Below, piece after piece: positions 1 to 8,669 of a DNA stretch of 64,000 nucleotides; the stretch's first letter is position 1, and the number at the start of each line of letters is the position of its first letter. Position numbers and translations under genes: made by a program. The notes under the pieces are model-generated. The model was not told the DNA's origin. It saw only the letters and a list, made by a program, of their open reading frames with translations, and did no database searches. Where the stretch lies: the NCBI GenBank assembly GCA_020631395.1, contig JAHDHI010000007.1, positions 26,309-90,308 on the forward strand, read 5' to 3'. This DNA comes from Bizionia sp. GTDB taxonomy: Bacteria; Bacteroidota; Bacteroidia; Flavobacteriales; Flavobacteriaceae.

Positions 1-827
1 TTGACAAAAGCAAAAACCTCAGCGGCTCTATTCGATATGGAATAGGCTTGATCTATGGTAGTCAAGGCCTCATAGTCTTTTTCATTGTATGCCCCCCATT
101 CAAAATCAACATTTGCTTTTACCCTCCCAACTTGTTCGACAAATGTTAGGTAACTAGCGTTTATTTGCTCCAATTCCGTATGAAATGGCGTCAAGTCATT
201 TGTCTTTCTATAATGTTTGGAATGCCATTGATGCAACATTAAAATGGAATCTGAATAAAACTTAACGTCATGACCTCCATTTCTCAATCGTACATGTACA
301 TCTGTATCTTCGCTCCCCCAACCGTTATAATATTCATCGTAACCATTTATTGCCTTTAAAAGCGCTGTTGGATAGAGGGTCATGCCCGTTGCTTCCGAAT
401 TTGACTTAAAATTGATTTCGTAGTCGACGAAGTTCTTTTTTTCCTTTGACTCCGACTCGCTTAAAAAGCCTACTTGTAAATAGGTTACTCTTTTTTCATC
501 TTCTAATTCTTTCAATGCTTCCACAAAAGCTGGGTGGTACAACATGTCTATGTCTCCAACGAAAAAACATGGGGTATCACATTGTTTCAATGCTATGTTT
601 ATTGCCCGAGATTTACACCATAGCTGATGAGTTGTCTTACAACGGATCAAAGTTACAAAATCGTATTTGGCAGCTAGTTCCCTCAGTTTTTTTTCATATT
701 CCAAAATACTTCCATAATCCACTAGAACTACTTTAAATTCTTTTGAAGTTTGCCTAGTCAAAGAGTCCAGACAATTTTCTAGACTTTGCAATGCTCGGTT
801 TCTATATGTTAGTACAATGGTTATCAA
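1..827 (-). CDS. Family 2 glycosyltransferase, incomplete at window edge
   Basis: The reading frame is open from 827 to the left edge, so the C-terminus lies outside the window. It starts LITIVLTYRNRALQSLENC, the usual opening strand of a GT-A family 2 glycosyltransferase, and has a DxD-type metal/nucleotide motif in FFVGDIDML and a later GWGSEDTDVHVRLR segment, which resembles the acceptor/catalytic ED region of galactosyltransferase-like GT2 enzymes. The best start is TTG at 827, directly after the stop of the upstream gene at 831-833; only an ATA codon precedes it in frame. It is the last gene visible in the polysaccharide operon and presumably adds a sugar to the repeat unit at the cytoplasmic face. 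Donor and linkage cannot be told from sequence. Confidence 0.8.
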   Translation of the reverse strand, partial: MITIVLTYRNRALQSLENCLDSLTRQTSKEFKVVLVDYGSILEYEKKLRELAAKYDFVTLIRCKTTHQLWCKSRAINIALKQCDTPCFFVGDIDMLYHPAFVEALKELEDEKRVTYLQVGFLSESESKEKKNFVDYEINFKSNSEATGMTLYPTALLKAINGYDEYYNGWGSEDTDVHVRLRNGGHDVKFYSDSILMLHQWHSKHYRKTNDLTPFHTELEQINASYLTFVEQVGRVKANVDFEWGAYNEKDYEALTTIDQAYSISNRAAEVFAFV

Positions 828-830
828 TAT

Positions 831-1856
831 TTAGATAAAGTTTTTTATTTGTTCCCCATTCAATCCTTTGAATTTGAAAATTGTTTTTTTAATTTTTTTA
901 AACATGAATATCTTCTTGAAGATTCTTTCTGAAAAAAAAGCATCTATTTCACTAGATTTCAATAGTTTTAGATTTTTAAAATCATCAAATAGCTTTTCCT
1001 CTCTTTGTAATGTTTTAAATGAGTCGGACATCCATGGTTCTATCTTATTTCCCATATGGTAAGCATAATTATCATATGTTGCCAATCTAAATCCTCCAGA
1101 TTTCAGCACTGGCAGGTCTGTATATAAATGCTCACTGTCTCCACCCAATCTATATTTACTATTCTCTTTCGGCAACTTTTTGAAGACTTCTCGTTTATAC
1201 GTTCCTACAAAATGAGAGTTCCCAACTACTGCTATGATTCCATTTTTAGATTTTAATGTTGCTATCACATCTTTATATTTTAAATCCAATCTAGACCAAC
1301 CTATGCTTTTAGCAAAACGTGTCATTGCCTCTGGGTTTTTGACCGCTCTAAAAAGTAGTTTTTTGGAAAACAAATAGCGCCACCATATATTGCTTGTCAA
1401 TCTTAATTGAGTTCTGAAAATTGGCGTTGGGCTTACCATGCCTGCCTTTGGAAAGGCTCCAAAAACATTTAATGTTTCCTTTTCCCAATTATTGACGAAT
1501 AAGACATCTCCATCAGTAATAGTTATTAAACGTTCCTCACAAGTTTTCAACGCTTTTAAAATACTATTAATTTTACCTATGCTTTCTGTTTCTACAATGA
1601 GTTCATCTATGTATCCTTCTTCATTCAATTTAAGTAATTTAGAATTAACCGCTTGACAGCTTCCATTGCTAACCACAGAAACCTTCAATGGTGACATTGC
1701 TGTTTTCAACACTGAATGCAGACACATTTCAAAAACTTGAAAAGCTTCTTTATAATACCCTCCTTCATTTGGTATGTAAAGAGGTATAATAACACGATGG
1801 CTACAGCTTTTAAGTCCAATTAACTGCTCTTTAGATGTATTCTTTCCTTCACGCAT
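831..1856 (-). CDS. Glycosyltransferase-like protein (GT-A fold)
   Basis: A 341-residue protein with an N-terminal VIIPLYIPNEGGYYKEAF segment, then VSVVSNGS, and DGDVLF at residues 115-120 acting as a DxD motif; this is the order of elements in a GT-A nucleotide-diphospho-sugar transferase. It has no membrane segment and a basic C-terminal tail (FKKIKKTIFKFKG). It is less typical than the two GT2 enzymes upstream, so the family is inferred from fold-level motifs. It lies 21 bases after the preceding GT gene, and the next gene starts 3 bases after its stop, so it belongs to the same polysaccharide operon. The sugar it transfers is unknown. Confidence 0.65.
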   Translation of the reverse strand: MREGKNTSKEQLIGLKSCSHRVIIPLYIPNEGGYYKEAFQVFEMCLHSVLKTAMSPLKVSVVSNGSCQAVNSKLLKLNEEGYIDELIVETESIGKINSILKALKTCEERLITITDGDVLFVNNWEKETLNVFGAFPKAGMVSPTPIFRTQLRLTSNIWWRYLFSKKLLFRAVKNPEAMTRFAKSIGWSRLDLKYKDVIATLKSKNGIIAVVGNSHFVGTYKREVFKKLPKENSKYRLGGDSEHLYTDLPVLKSGGFRLATYDNYAYHMGNKIEPWMSDSFKTLQREEKLFDDFKNLKLLKSSEIDAFFSERIFKKIFMFKKIKKTIFKFKGLNGEQIKNFI

Positions 1857-1877
1857 ATTTTGTTTTACTAAAAAAGA

Positions 1878-2822
1878 TTATCTAATCTGTCTTTCAATAT
1901 GAAAAAACCCTTCAAAAAACGACTTTAAATATATTTTAAACATCGTCATACTTTTTACCTTATTCTCAACATTATACTGTTTCGACTCCTTCATTTTCTT
2001 CAATGCAGACCGATATTCTCTATTCCTGTTGAAATGTTTTATAAATGACAGTTCCAACTGATAGAGTTTGCTTCTTATTTGCTCCTTCAATGCAATGTAG
2101 TTCTCATCATTGGACATCTTGGACAACATGTCGTAATTGGATTGCAATATTGATATGTTGTTTTGCTTCATCTTGCTTATTACGCCTACATTCTTTCTAT
2201 ACACCAATGTCTGATGCAACAAGCATTTTATTTTTTCCCCTTTGCGTGTCAACAACAAATACATTGGCCAATCTCCATAGGGAGATGAATACATCCAAGA
2301 TGAAAATTGAATGTCTTGTATTACATTTCTGAACATAGCAGATGATGCCGTGATGAAATTCCCTTCAATTAGATCATTGGCGCCTGCTACTCTATTGTTT
2401 ATTGGTTTAATTTTATTATCCACCAATTCATTGTTGTCATACAGCACCTTATTCAAGGTGTACACTATGTTGAAATTAGAATTGTCTTCCATGAAATCAT
2501 ATTGCATTTGCAGCTTGTCGTCATTCATCCAGTAGTCGTCTCCATCGCATATGGCTATATATTTACCGGCACAAGACTTCAATGCGCTAAGATAGTTTTT
2601 CATCATACCGACGTTCTCCTTGTAATTTATGTATTTGATGTTGTGGGCTTTGGGGTGATTACTTATGATGCTTTCTATTATTTTATGTGTTCCATCCGTC
2701 GAAGCATCATTGGACACCACCAATTCGTACTGGAAATCAGTATTTTGAGACAAAACACTTTTTATTGCTTTTTCTATATAAGCTTCATGATTGTATGTTA
2801 TCATACATATGCTAACCCTCAT
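1878..2822 (-). CDS. Family 2 glycosyltransferase
   Basis: A 314-residue GT2 enzyme. The N-terminus MRVSICMITYNHEAYIEKAI and the SNDASTDGT motif (residues 38-45) form the UDP-sugar binding site; DGDDYW at 93-98 is the DxD metal motif. The C-terminal third is helical and basic with no transmembrane segment, so it probably works at the inner face of the cytoplasmic membrane on a lipid-linked glycan. It overlaps the upstream GT gene by 11 bases, implying coupled translation. The two proteins share the same layout (SICMITY..HE, NDAS/NDCS, GDDYW) and look like paralogues from a local duplication. Substrate not predictable. Confidence 0.88.
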   Translation of the reverse strand: MRVSICMITYNHEAYIEKAIKSVLSQNTDFQYELVVSNDASTDGTHKIIESIISNHPKAHNIKYINYKENVGMMKNYLSALKSCAGKYIAICDGDDYWMNDDKLQMQYDFMEDNSNFNIVYTLNKVLYDNNELVDNKIKPINNRVAGANDLIEGNFITASSAMFRNVIQDIQFSSWMYSSPYGDWPMYLLLTRKGEKIKCLLHQTLVYRKNVGVISKMKQNNISILQSNYDMLSKMSNDENYIALKEQIRSKLYQLELSFIKHFNRNREYRSALKKMKESKQYNVENKVKSMTMFKIYLKSFFEGFFHIERQIR

Positions 2823-3801
2823 CTTGCAATTGTTGTTTTAATACCCCGATACCCAGTGGTATTAAAATTAACTTTAAAATCACTGAGATGGAAATTTTTT
2901 TCCTGAATGTTTTAAAATCACAATTCATAAATGTTTCTTTTATCAATAACGACCTCAATAGCTTTAATGCTGTTTTATAGTTCTTACTTACAAAAGCCTT
3001 ATTTATCAAGCTTTTGTTGGTATTACATATCGTATATGCCAACAACTTGACATCTATGTTGTTTCTTTTTACAAAATTTACCCGACACTGGTAAGTATCC
3101 ATCAAGGCGAAAATGTATTTATCTATGTTTTTAGGATAGCTAGCGCTCCCTTCTGCCACTCTATAGACGGCTGTTACATCTTCTAAAAAAAATATCTCTG
3201 ATTGATATGCTGTTTCCAAAAGTATTCTAGTATCTCCTATTACCGTATTATCCAATAGCTCTTCTCTAAGGGTATTTATTACATTATTTAAAATAGTTGT
3301 TCTAAATACTGTAGTAGGAAATTCTATAAATTTGCTTTCCAACATTTTTGGTATTACTTGTTCCTTTGTTTTTGCAAATCTAGGAGGGACTTTCAAAAAT
3401 TCATTTTCTTTTTGATTATAGAATTTAACTCCCGTATACACCAAACCCAAGTTACCATTTCCTTCCAATATATTTACTTGCTTTTGCAATTTACTTTTGT
3501 CTATCCAGTAATCATCACCTTCACACATTGCAATGTATTTACCTTTACATTCGTTTATGGCAAACAAAAGATTGGGCATTATTCCTAAATTCGTCTTATG
3601 CCTAATATTTTTAACAAGATTCCCTTTGGGATGGTTTTCAATGATTTCGTTTATTACAGCATCCGTTTTATCTGGAGAGCAATCATTGGCAATTACAAGC
3701 TCTATTTCAAAACTTACTTCTTGCTTCAATACCCCATTAATTGCTTCACGAATGTAATCTTCATGTCCATAGGTAATCATGCAAATAGAAACAGTTATCA
3801 T
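2812..3801 (-). CDS. Family 2 glycosyltransferase
   Basis: A 329-residue GT2 enzyme with VSICMITYGHEDYIREAI at the start, ANDCSPDKT near residue 38 and EGDDYW at 94-99 (DxD motif). It resembles the next gene of the operon in length and motif spacing. Its start overlaps the stop of the acetyltransferase gene by 4 bases (3798-3801), the classic ATGA coupling, which fixes the start codon. It likely adds one residue of the exported polysaccharide on the cytoplasmic side; donor and acceptor are unknown. Confidence 0.88.
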   Translation of the reverse strand: MITVSICMITYGHEDYIREAINGVLKQEVSFEIELVIANDCSPDKTDAVINEIIENHPKGNLVKNIRHKTNLGIMPNLLFAINECKGKYIAMCEGDDYWIDKSKLQKQVNILEGNGNLGLVYTGVKFYNQKENEFLKVPPRFAKTKEQVIPKMLESKFIEFPTTVFRTTILNNVINTLREELLDNTVIGDTRILLETAYQSEIFFLEDVTAVYRVAEGSASYPKNIDKYIFALMDTYQCRVNFVKRNNIDVKLLAYTICNTNKSLINKAFVSKNYKTALKLLRSLLIKETFMNCDFKTFRKKISISVILKLILIPLGIGVLKQQLQDEG

Positions 3802-4439
3802 ATTCTTTTTATTATCCTTCCTGGAACGCCTACCACCGTTACATTATCTGGGACATCATCTAACACGACCGAACCTGCACCTATTATTGTGTTTTTGCCC
3901 AAAGTAACATCTGGTAAAATAACTGCTCCTGCCCCTATGCTTGTATAATTGCCTATTTCGCATCTTCCTAGAATATTTACACTAGGTGATAGTTCTACAA
4001 AATCTCCTACAATGCAATCATGTGTCAATACTACATTGTAATAAATCAAACAACCTTTACCTACTTGTACATCGTTAGAAATCCTAGTTCCAGACATTAC
4101 GGCTGTCCCAGTTCCCAATTCAACACCAAAACTTCCAATATCCGCATATTTTGAAATTATGGTTTTCGGTATTGCTCCCAACTCAACAAATTCATCATAC
4201 ATCTTTTTTCTAAGTTTAGGGTTTCCTAAACCTAGTACAAAGGTATTGTCTCCAGTAGATTCTATATATTCCTTAGCTTCTTCTATAGTTCTTATAATAG
4301 AGAAGCGATTATACAGTTTTTCAGGTAAGTCTATGCTTACGTTATCAAAAAAGACAATCTGGTCATCTGTCAATTCCAAATCGACATGTAATACCTGCAG
4401 TACCTCTTTTGCAAATCCCTTGGCTCCAACTATTATCAT
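3798..4439 (-). CDS. NeuD/PglD-like sugar O/N-acetyltransferase
   Basis: The real start is the ATG at 4439, whose ATGA overlaps the aminotransferase stop, giving 213 residues; a longer frame back to 4610 is antisense-like noise in the upstream gene. MIIVGAKGFAKEVLQVL is the small N-terminal Rossmann-like domain typical of NeuD/PglD enzymes. From about residue 95 the protein runs in hexapeptide repeats (V.VGKGCLIYYNVVLTHDC, NYTSIGAGAVILPDVTLGKN), a left-handed beta-helix trimer that binds acetyl-CoA; H in LTHDC is at the usual catalytic position. It sits directly after a sugar aminotransferase, so by analogy with PglE-PglD it probably N-acetylates the amino sugar made by that enzyme. O-acetylation is the alternative. 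Confidence 0.85.
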   Translation of the reverse strand: MIIVGAKGFAKEVLQVLHVDLELTDDQIVFFDNVSIDLPEKLYNRFSIIRTIEEAKEYIESTGDNTFVLGLGNPKLRKKMYDEFVELGAIPKTIISKYADIGSFGVELGTGTAVMSGTRISNDVQVGKGCLIYYNVVLTHDCIVGDFVELSPSVNILGRCEIGNYTSIGAGAVILPDVTLGKNTIIGAGSVVLDDVPDNVTVVGVPGRIIKRI

Positions 4440-5521
4440 ATCTGCTTTTTGATTGTATTGGTTATTAATTCTAATTCCCTTTTTGTCAATCCTACATAAA
4501 GAGGAAGGCAAAGAACTTTGCTTGCAATGGATTCCGAAATTGGCATTTCTTGAATGCAGTCTACAAAAGAGACTTTGTTCAATGATGGAAAAAAGTAACG
4601 CCTTGGCCAAATGTTTTTCTCATTCAAAGCTTGCTCCACTTTTAAAAGTGTTTGCTCATTTTCCAAAACAATGGGATAGTAACTGTAATTCCACTCAGTA
4701 CCTTCTCTTAATTTCAGGCTTTTTAAATTAGAAGCATCTTTAAAGCTTTCCGTATAGAACGTTGCTACCTTTTTACGCTCATTGATAATATGCCCCATCT
4801 CTGGCAACATCGCCAATCCCATTGCAGCTTGCAACTCACTCATCTTGGCATTGATCCCCAAACCATGAAACTTCAATGGGCCATCGTGCCCAAAGTTGTG
4901 ACTATAGAACAACTTTTTATAAATGGCTTCCTCATTGCAAAACATCGCTCCTCCTTCTGCTGTATGAAACAACTTTGTGGCGTGGAAACTACAAGTACTG
5001 ACATCTCCATAATTAAATAGAGATTGACCTTTGTAGGTTACCCCAAAGCAATGTGCAGCATCATAGATGACTTTCAAATCATGTTTTTTTGCTATTGTTT
5101 CTATGACTTCCACGTTGCAAGGGTTGCCATAGACATGGGTTGCCAATATGGCTGTCGTTTTACTTGTAATTGCTCTTTCTATCTTGGTTTCGTCTATTGT
5201 CAAGTAATCTGGGTGTATGTCCACAAAAACAGGTTTGCAGTTTTCCCACAGTATGGAAGATGTCGTCGCAACGTAAGAAAAAGGCGTGGTTATCACTTCT
5301 CCTTGATCACCAAACAACTTTAATGCTATTTGAATGGGCAAAGTTCCATTGGTAGTCAATATCAAAGAATTGAGATGGTATGACTCCTTTAACTTCTCTT
5401 CCAATTCCAAGACCAATGCTCCTCTATTCGTAAGCCACGCACTATCCCATATTTTTCTCAAATAAGATTGATACACTTCTTGAGATGGCAGATAGGTTTT
5501 TGTTACATTGATTCTATTCAT
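4436..5521 (-). CDS. DegT/DnrJ/EryC1/StrS family sugar aminotransferase
   Basis: A 361-residue PLP enzyme of the sugar aminotransferase family, the normal length. Visible signatures are TTNGTLPIQIAL (phosphate binding), YDAAHCFG with Asp154 that pairs with the pyridine nitrogen, and SFHATKLFHTAEGG with Lys183 as the Schiff-base lysine. It would transfer an amino group, usually from glutamate, to a keto-deoxy nucleotide sugar. The dehydratase that would make this keto sugar is not in the window and may lie past the left edge. It is followed with a 4-base overlap by a NeuD-like acetyltransferase, which suggests a two-step route to an N-acetylated dideoxyamino sugar for the polysaccharide. Whether C3 or C4 is aminated cannot be decided. 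Confidence 0.9.
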   Translation of the reverse strand: MNRINVTKTYLPSQEVYQSYLRKIWDSAWLTNRGALVLELEEKLKESYHLNSLILTTNGTLPIQIALKLFGDQGEVITTPFSYVATTSSILWENCKPVFVDIHPDYLTIDETKIERAITSKTTAILATHVYGNPCNVEVIETIAKKHDLKVIYDAAHCFGVTYKGQSLFNYGDVSTCSFHATKLFHTAEGGAMFCNEEAIYKKLFYSHNFGHDGPLKFHGLGINAKMSELQAAMGLAMLPEMGHIINERKKVATFYTESFKDASNLKSLKLREGTEWNYSYYPIVLENEQTLLKVEQALNEKNIWPRRYFFPSLNKVSFVDCIQEMPISESIASKVLCLPLYVGLTKRELELITNTIKKQI

Positions 5522-5525
5522 CTTT

Positions 5526-6797
5526 CTATATGTTATTCCATTTAAACGATGGTTTTATGTAACCAGGTTCTCTACCAGAATACACCCCTATTTCCTTCGA
5601 ACCATTGATGATACTGAAATAAAAGATGTTTTTTTCCACAAATGTTGCCGTCCTCTTGTCTTGAACAATGAATAGTGACAAGCTATAACTTCCACTCTGT
5701 AAAAAGTCTTTGGGAATGATGCAGGTTATCTTATTTTCACCCTTCTTTATTTTCATTTCATAATTCCTGTCAAAAAAGGAAAACATAGTATCTCCCAACT
5801 CATTGTGCAAATGGTATGTAACGTTGTATTTCCCTGTGTCCTCCGTTTTAAAGAAAACATCCAAGCTTATTTCTATTTCGTCATCTTCGACAATTGGTTC
5901 ACTAAAGCTCCTATTGGTGTTTTTGATACCAATGGATTGCAGTGTGAACAATGGTTTGTCATATTCGTCTTTGAAGACTTTCAAGTTCTCATTTGAATTC
6001 ATATCCGAACTTAGGTATCTTGCAACTGCATCCTCCGAGCTGCCTTCGAAGGCTACTTTACCATTTTCCAATACGATTCCTCTCGTGCATAGACTTTTTA
6101 CCGACGCCATGTTATGACTTACGAATAATACGGTTCGGCCTCCCCCTCTACTAATATCTTGCATCTTTCCTATTGCCTTCTTCTGAAATTCGGCATCTCC
6201 AACAGCCAAAACCTCATCTATCACCAAAATTTCAGGTTCCAAAAAAGCAGCTACGGCAAATGCCAAACGAACCGTCATTCCTGAAGAGTACCTCTTTACC
6301 GGTGTATCTATGTAGCGTTCACAACCAGAGAACTCAATTATTTCATCTATTTTAGAACGTATTTCCCTTTTTGTCATTCCTAGGATGGCTCCATTCAAAA
6401 ATACGTTTTCACGTCCAGTCATCTCTCCATGGAACCCTGTCCCAACTTCCAACAAGGAAGCTATGCGTCCTTTAGTCTTTATTTCTCCCGTAGTAGGTCC
6501 AGTAACTTTGGACAAAATTTTCAAAAGCGTGGATTTCCCTGCTCCATTCTTGCCGATAATGCCAAGAACCTCTCCTTTTTTAACTTCGAAGTTTATGTCC
6601 TGCAAAGCCCAAACATAATCCGATTTTCCTTTCGTACTTCGATCATTGCTTTCCCCTACTCTTAGATATGGATCTCCTTTACCAAGCAATTTACTCCACC
6701 AGCGATTTAAATCGTGGCTAATGGTTCCTGTTCCCACCAAACCCAATCGGTATTGTTTGGAAACATTCTCTGCCTTTAAAATAATATCCTCTTTCAT
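5526..6797 (-). CDS. wzt: Polysaccharide ABC exporter ATPase (Wzt type)
   Basis: A 423-residue ATPase. Walker A GKNGAGKST is at about 82-90, the short signature YSSGM at 170-174, and Walker B ILVIDEVLAVGD at 190-201; VSHNM carries the switch histidine. YSSGM and the lack of a helical-domain Q-rich signature are typical of the polysaccharide/teichoic-acid exporters. About 170 residues follow the ATPase core and match the position of the Wzt C-terminal carbohydrate-recognition domain, which in O-antigen systems binds the finished, capped chain before export. Its start codon overlaps the permease stop by one base (TAATG). It powers export of the undecaprenyl-linked glycan across the inner membrane. 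Confidence 0.92.
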   Translation of the reverse strand: MKEDIILKAENVSKQYRLGLVGTGTISHDLNRWWSKLLGKGDPYLRVGESNDRSTKGKSDYVWALQDINFEVKKGEVLGIIGKNGAGKSTLLKILSKVTGPTTGEIKTKGRIASLLEVGTGFHGEMTGRENVFLNGAILGMTKREIRSKIDEIIEFSGCERYIDTPVKRYSSGMTVRLAFAVAAFLEPEILVIDEVLAVGDAEFQKKAIGKMQDISRGGGRTVLFVSHNMASVKSLCTRGIVLENGKVAFEGSSEDAVARYLSSDMNSNENLKVFKDEYDKPLFTLQSIGIKNTNRSFSEPIVEDDEIEISLDVFFKTEDTGKYNVTYHLHNELGDTMFSFFDRNYEMKIKKGENKITCIIPKDFLQSGSYSLSLFIVQDKRTATFVEKNIFYFSIINGSKEIGVYSGREPGYIKPSFKWNNI

Positions 6798-7696
6798 TAT
6801 ATGGTATCTATAAAGCTTTTTTCGGTTTTATTGAAAATAACCAAACCAATTAGAAATGTAACGATGCTAACAACGCCTGCATAAATAAGTTGATTTACGG
6901 AAAAGTCCCCTACACCCAATGTCATGTGTCTGAACAACTCTATCACTGTAGTCATTGGGTTGTATTCTATTAGGTTTCCTGCTAGTTCAGGTATTTCTCC
7001 CAATGCTACTTTTTTTCTTATTAGTTCCAAAGGATACATAACTGCCGATCCGTACATTAACAATTGGACTCCAAATCCAACCAGAAATGTCAAATCTCGA
7101 TATTTGGTTGTCATGGAAGAGATAATCATACCAAATCCCAAACCTAGCAACCCCATGAACAAAATCAATATTGGCAATGCCAACAAAGCCAATTGTGGTA
7201 TGGCACTTCCTCCTTTATCCGTAAAAAATGCAAAGTATATGTAAAAGCAAACGAAAACCAATAGTTGTATGCCAAACTTCAACAAGTTGGAAACGACTAT
7301 GGATATGGGCATTATTACTCGTGGAAAATAAACTTTTCCAAAAATGTTCTGATTCTTTTTAAAGGTATCACTTGTCCCTTTCAGACATTCGGAAAAGTAA
7401 TTCCAAGCTGTTATTCCTGCAAGATTGAATAAAAAGGGAGGAATCCCCTCTCCTGTTTTTATGTCTGCTATGTTATTAAATATCAAAGTAAATATAATCG
7501 AGGTGAACAATGGTTGTATAAAATACCATAGTGGTCCTAAAACTGTTTGCTTGTATAGAGTTATGACATCTCTTTTTACAAATAGGAACAGCAAATCACG
7601 ATAACGCCAAATTTCCTTGAAATTCAAATCTACCATTTTCTGTTTAGGAGAAATGGTGTACAACCAATCGTTAGTTCCTTTACTATTCAACTGCAT
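6797..7696 (-). CDS. wzm: Polysaccharide ABC exporter permease (Wzm type, ABC-2)
   Basis: A 299-residue membrane protein with six hydrophobic segments in the ABC-2 arrangement: a cytoplasmic N-terminal stretch (LNFKEIWRYRDLLFLFVKRD, the coupling region typical of Wzm/TagG), then helices starting near TVLGPLWYFIQPLF. It forms the membrane channel with the Wzt-type ATPase. It overlaps the epimerase gene upstream by 14 bases and the ATPase gene downstream by one base, so all three are coupled. No Wzx flippase or Wzy polymerase was found in the visible part of the operon, consistent with ABC-dependent export. Confidence 0.9.
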   Translation of the reverse strand: MQLNSKGTNDWLYTISPKQKMVDLNFKEIWRYRDLLFLFVKRDVITLYKQTVLGPLWYFIQPLFTSIIFTLIFNNIADIKTGEGIPPFLFNLAGITAWNYFSECLKGTSDTFKKNQNIFGKVYFPRVIMPISIVVSNLLKFGIQLLVFVCFYIYFAFFTDKGGSAIPQLALLALPILILFMGLLGLGFGMIISSMTTKYRDLTFLVGFGVQLLMYGSAVMYPLELIRKKVALGEIPELAGNLIEYNPMTTVIELFRHMTLGVGDFSVNQLIYAGVVSIVTFLIGLVIFNKTEKSFIDTI

Positions 7697-8669
7697 TCTT
7701 TTTAAAGTAATCCCAAGTACTCTTCAATCCTTCTCGAACCGAAAACTCTGGTTTGTAATCCAATAATCGTTCTGCTTTGGAAATATCTGCCAAGGAGTCT
7801 CTAACGTCTCCCACTCTACTTGGTCCGTAGTTGGCCTCTATGCTTTTTTGAGCAGATTCATTAAGTACCTTCCAAAGATAATTCACGCTAATGCGTTCAT
7901 TACATGCTATGTTGTACACTTGGTTCCCTGCTTCTTCTTTAGCAAAAAAACCTTTGACATTGGCTTGAACGGCATTTTCCACATAGGTAAAGTCTCTGGT
8001 TTGTTCCCCATCCCCATTTATGGTCGCTGGCGTATCGGTCTTTATAGCTTCCATAAACAAAGGTATAACTGCTGCATAAGCGCCTTTAGGACTTTGCTTA
8101 GGCCCGAAAATATTGAAATAACGTAAACCTATTACATCTGTGCCGTATGTTTTCCCGAAGACATCCGCATATAACTCGTTTACATACTTGGTTATGGCAT
8201 AAGGAGACAATGGATTCCCTATAATGTCCTCTACTTTGGGCAAAGACTTGCTATCCCCATAAGTAGAGCTGGAGGCTGCATAGACCATCCGTTTTACCGT
8301 TGTACTATCTTTTAAAGCAATCATCATATTCAAAAACCCAGAGATGTTTACCTCATTTGTAGTTGCTGGATCATTGATGGAACGTGGTACGGAGCCCAAT
8401 GCTGCTTGGTGACTTACATAATCCATGTCCTGCATGGCATCTTTGCAAGTTTGCAAGTCTCTGATGTCTCCTTCTACAAGTTCAAAATTAGGATAGGGCG
8501 CAAAGGCTTCGACATTTGATTTGTACCCATTTGAAAAATTATCCAAGACCCTAACCGTCTTGGCTCCATATTTTAAAAGATACTCAACAATGTTCGTTCC
8601 TATGAATCCTGCACCGCCAGTAATTAAAAAATTCAATTCGGAGAGGTCTTTATCGTGATACTTGTTCAT
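7683..8669 (-). CDS. UDP-N-acetylhexosamine C4-epimerase (SDR, WbpP/TviC-like)
   Basis: A 328-residue extended short-chain dehydrogenase. GGAGFIG (18-24) binds NAD; SSSTYG (133-138) and Tyr157-x3-Lys161 in SPYAITKYVNELYA form the catalytic site. The SPYAxTKYVNELYA block and the N-terminal extension before the Rossmann strand resemble WbpP/TviC, which interconvert UDP-GlcNAc/UDP-GalNAc and their uronic acids. It probably supplies a HexNAc-type donor for the polysaccharide. ATG overlaps the stop of the wzc-like gene by 4 bases. GalE-type UDP-glucose epimerase activity remains possible. Confidence 0.88.
   Translation of the reverse strand: MNKYHDKDLSELNFLITGGAGFIGTNIVEYLLKYGAKTVRVLDNFSNGYKSNVEAFAPYPNFELVEGDIRDLQTCKDAMQDMDYVSHQAALGSVPRSINDPATTNEVNISGFLNMMIALKDSTTVKRMVYAASSSTYGDSKSLPKVEDIIGNPLSPYAITKYVNELYADVFGKTYGTDVIGLRYFNIFGPKQSPKGAYAAVIPLFMEAIKTDTPATINGDGEQTRDFTYVENAVQANVKGFFAKEEAGNQVYNIACNERISVNYLWKVLNESAQKSIEANYGPSRVGDVRDSLADISKAERLLDYKPEFSVREGLKSTWDYFKKNAVE

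Noticed and set aside
4440..4610. 57-residue N-terminal extension of the acetyltransferase
   Set aside because: It lies fully inside the aminotransferase gene; the ATGA start at 4439 coincides with the family's first strand.
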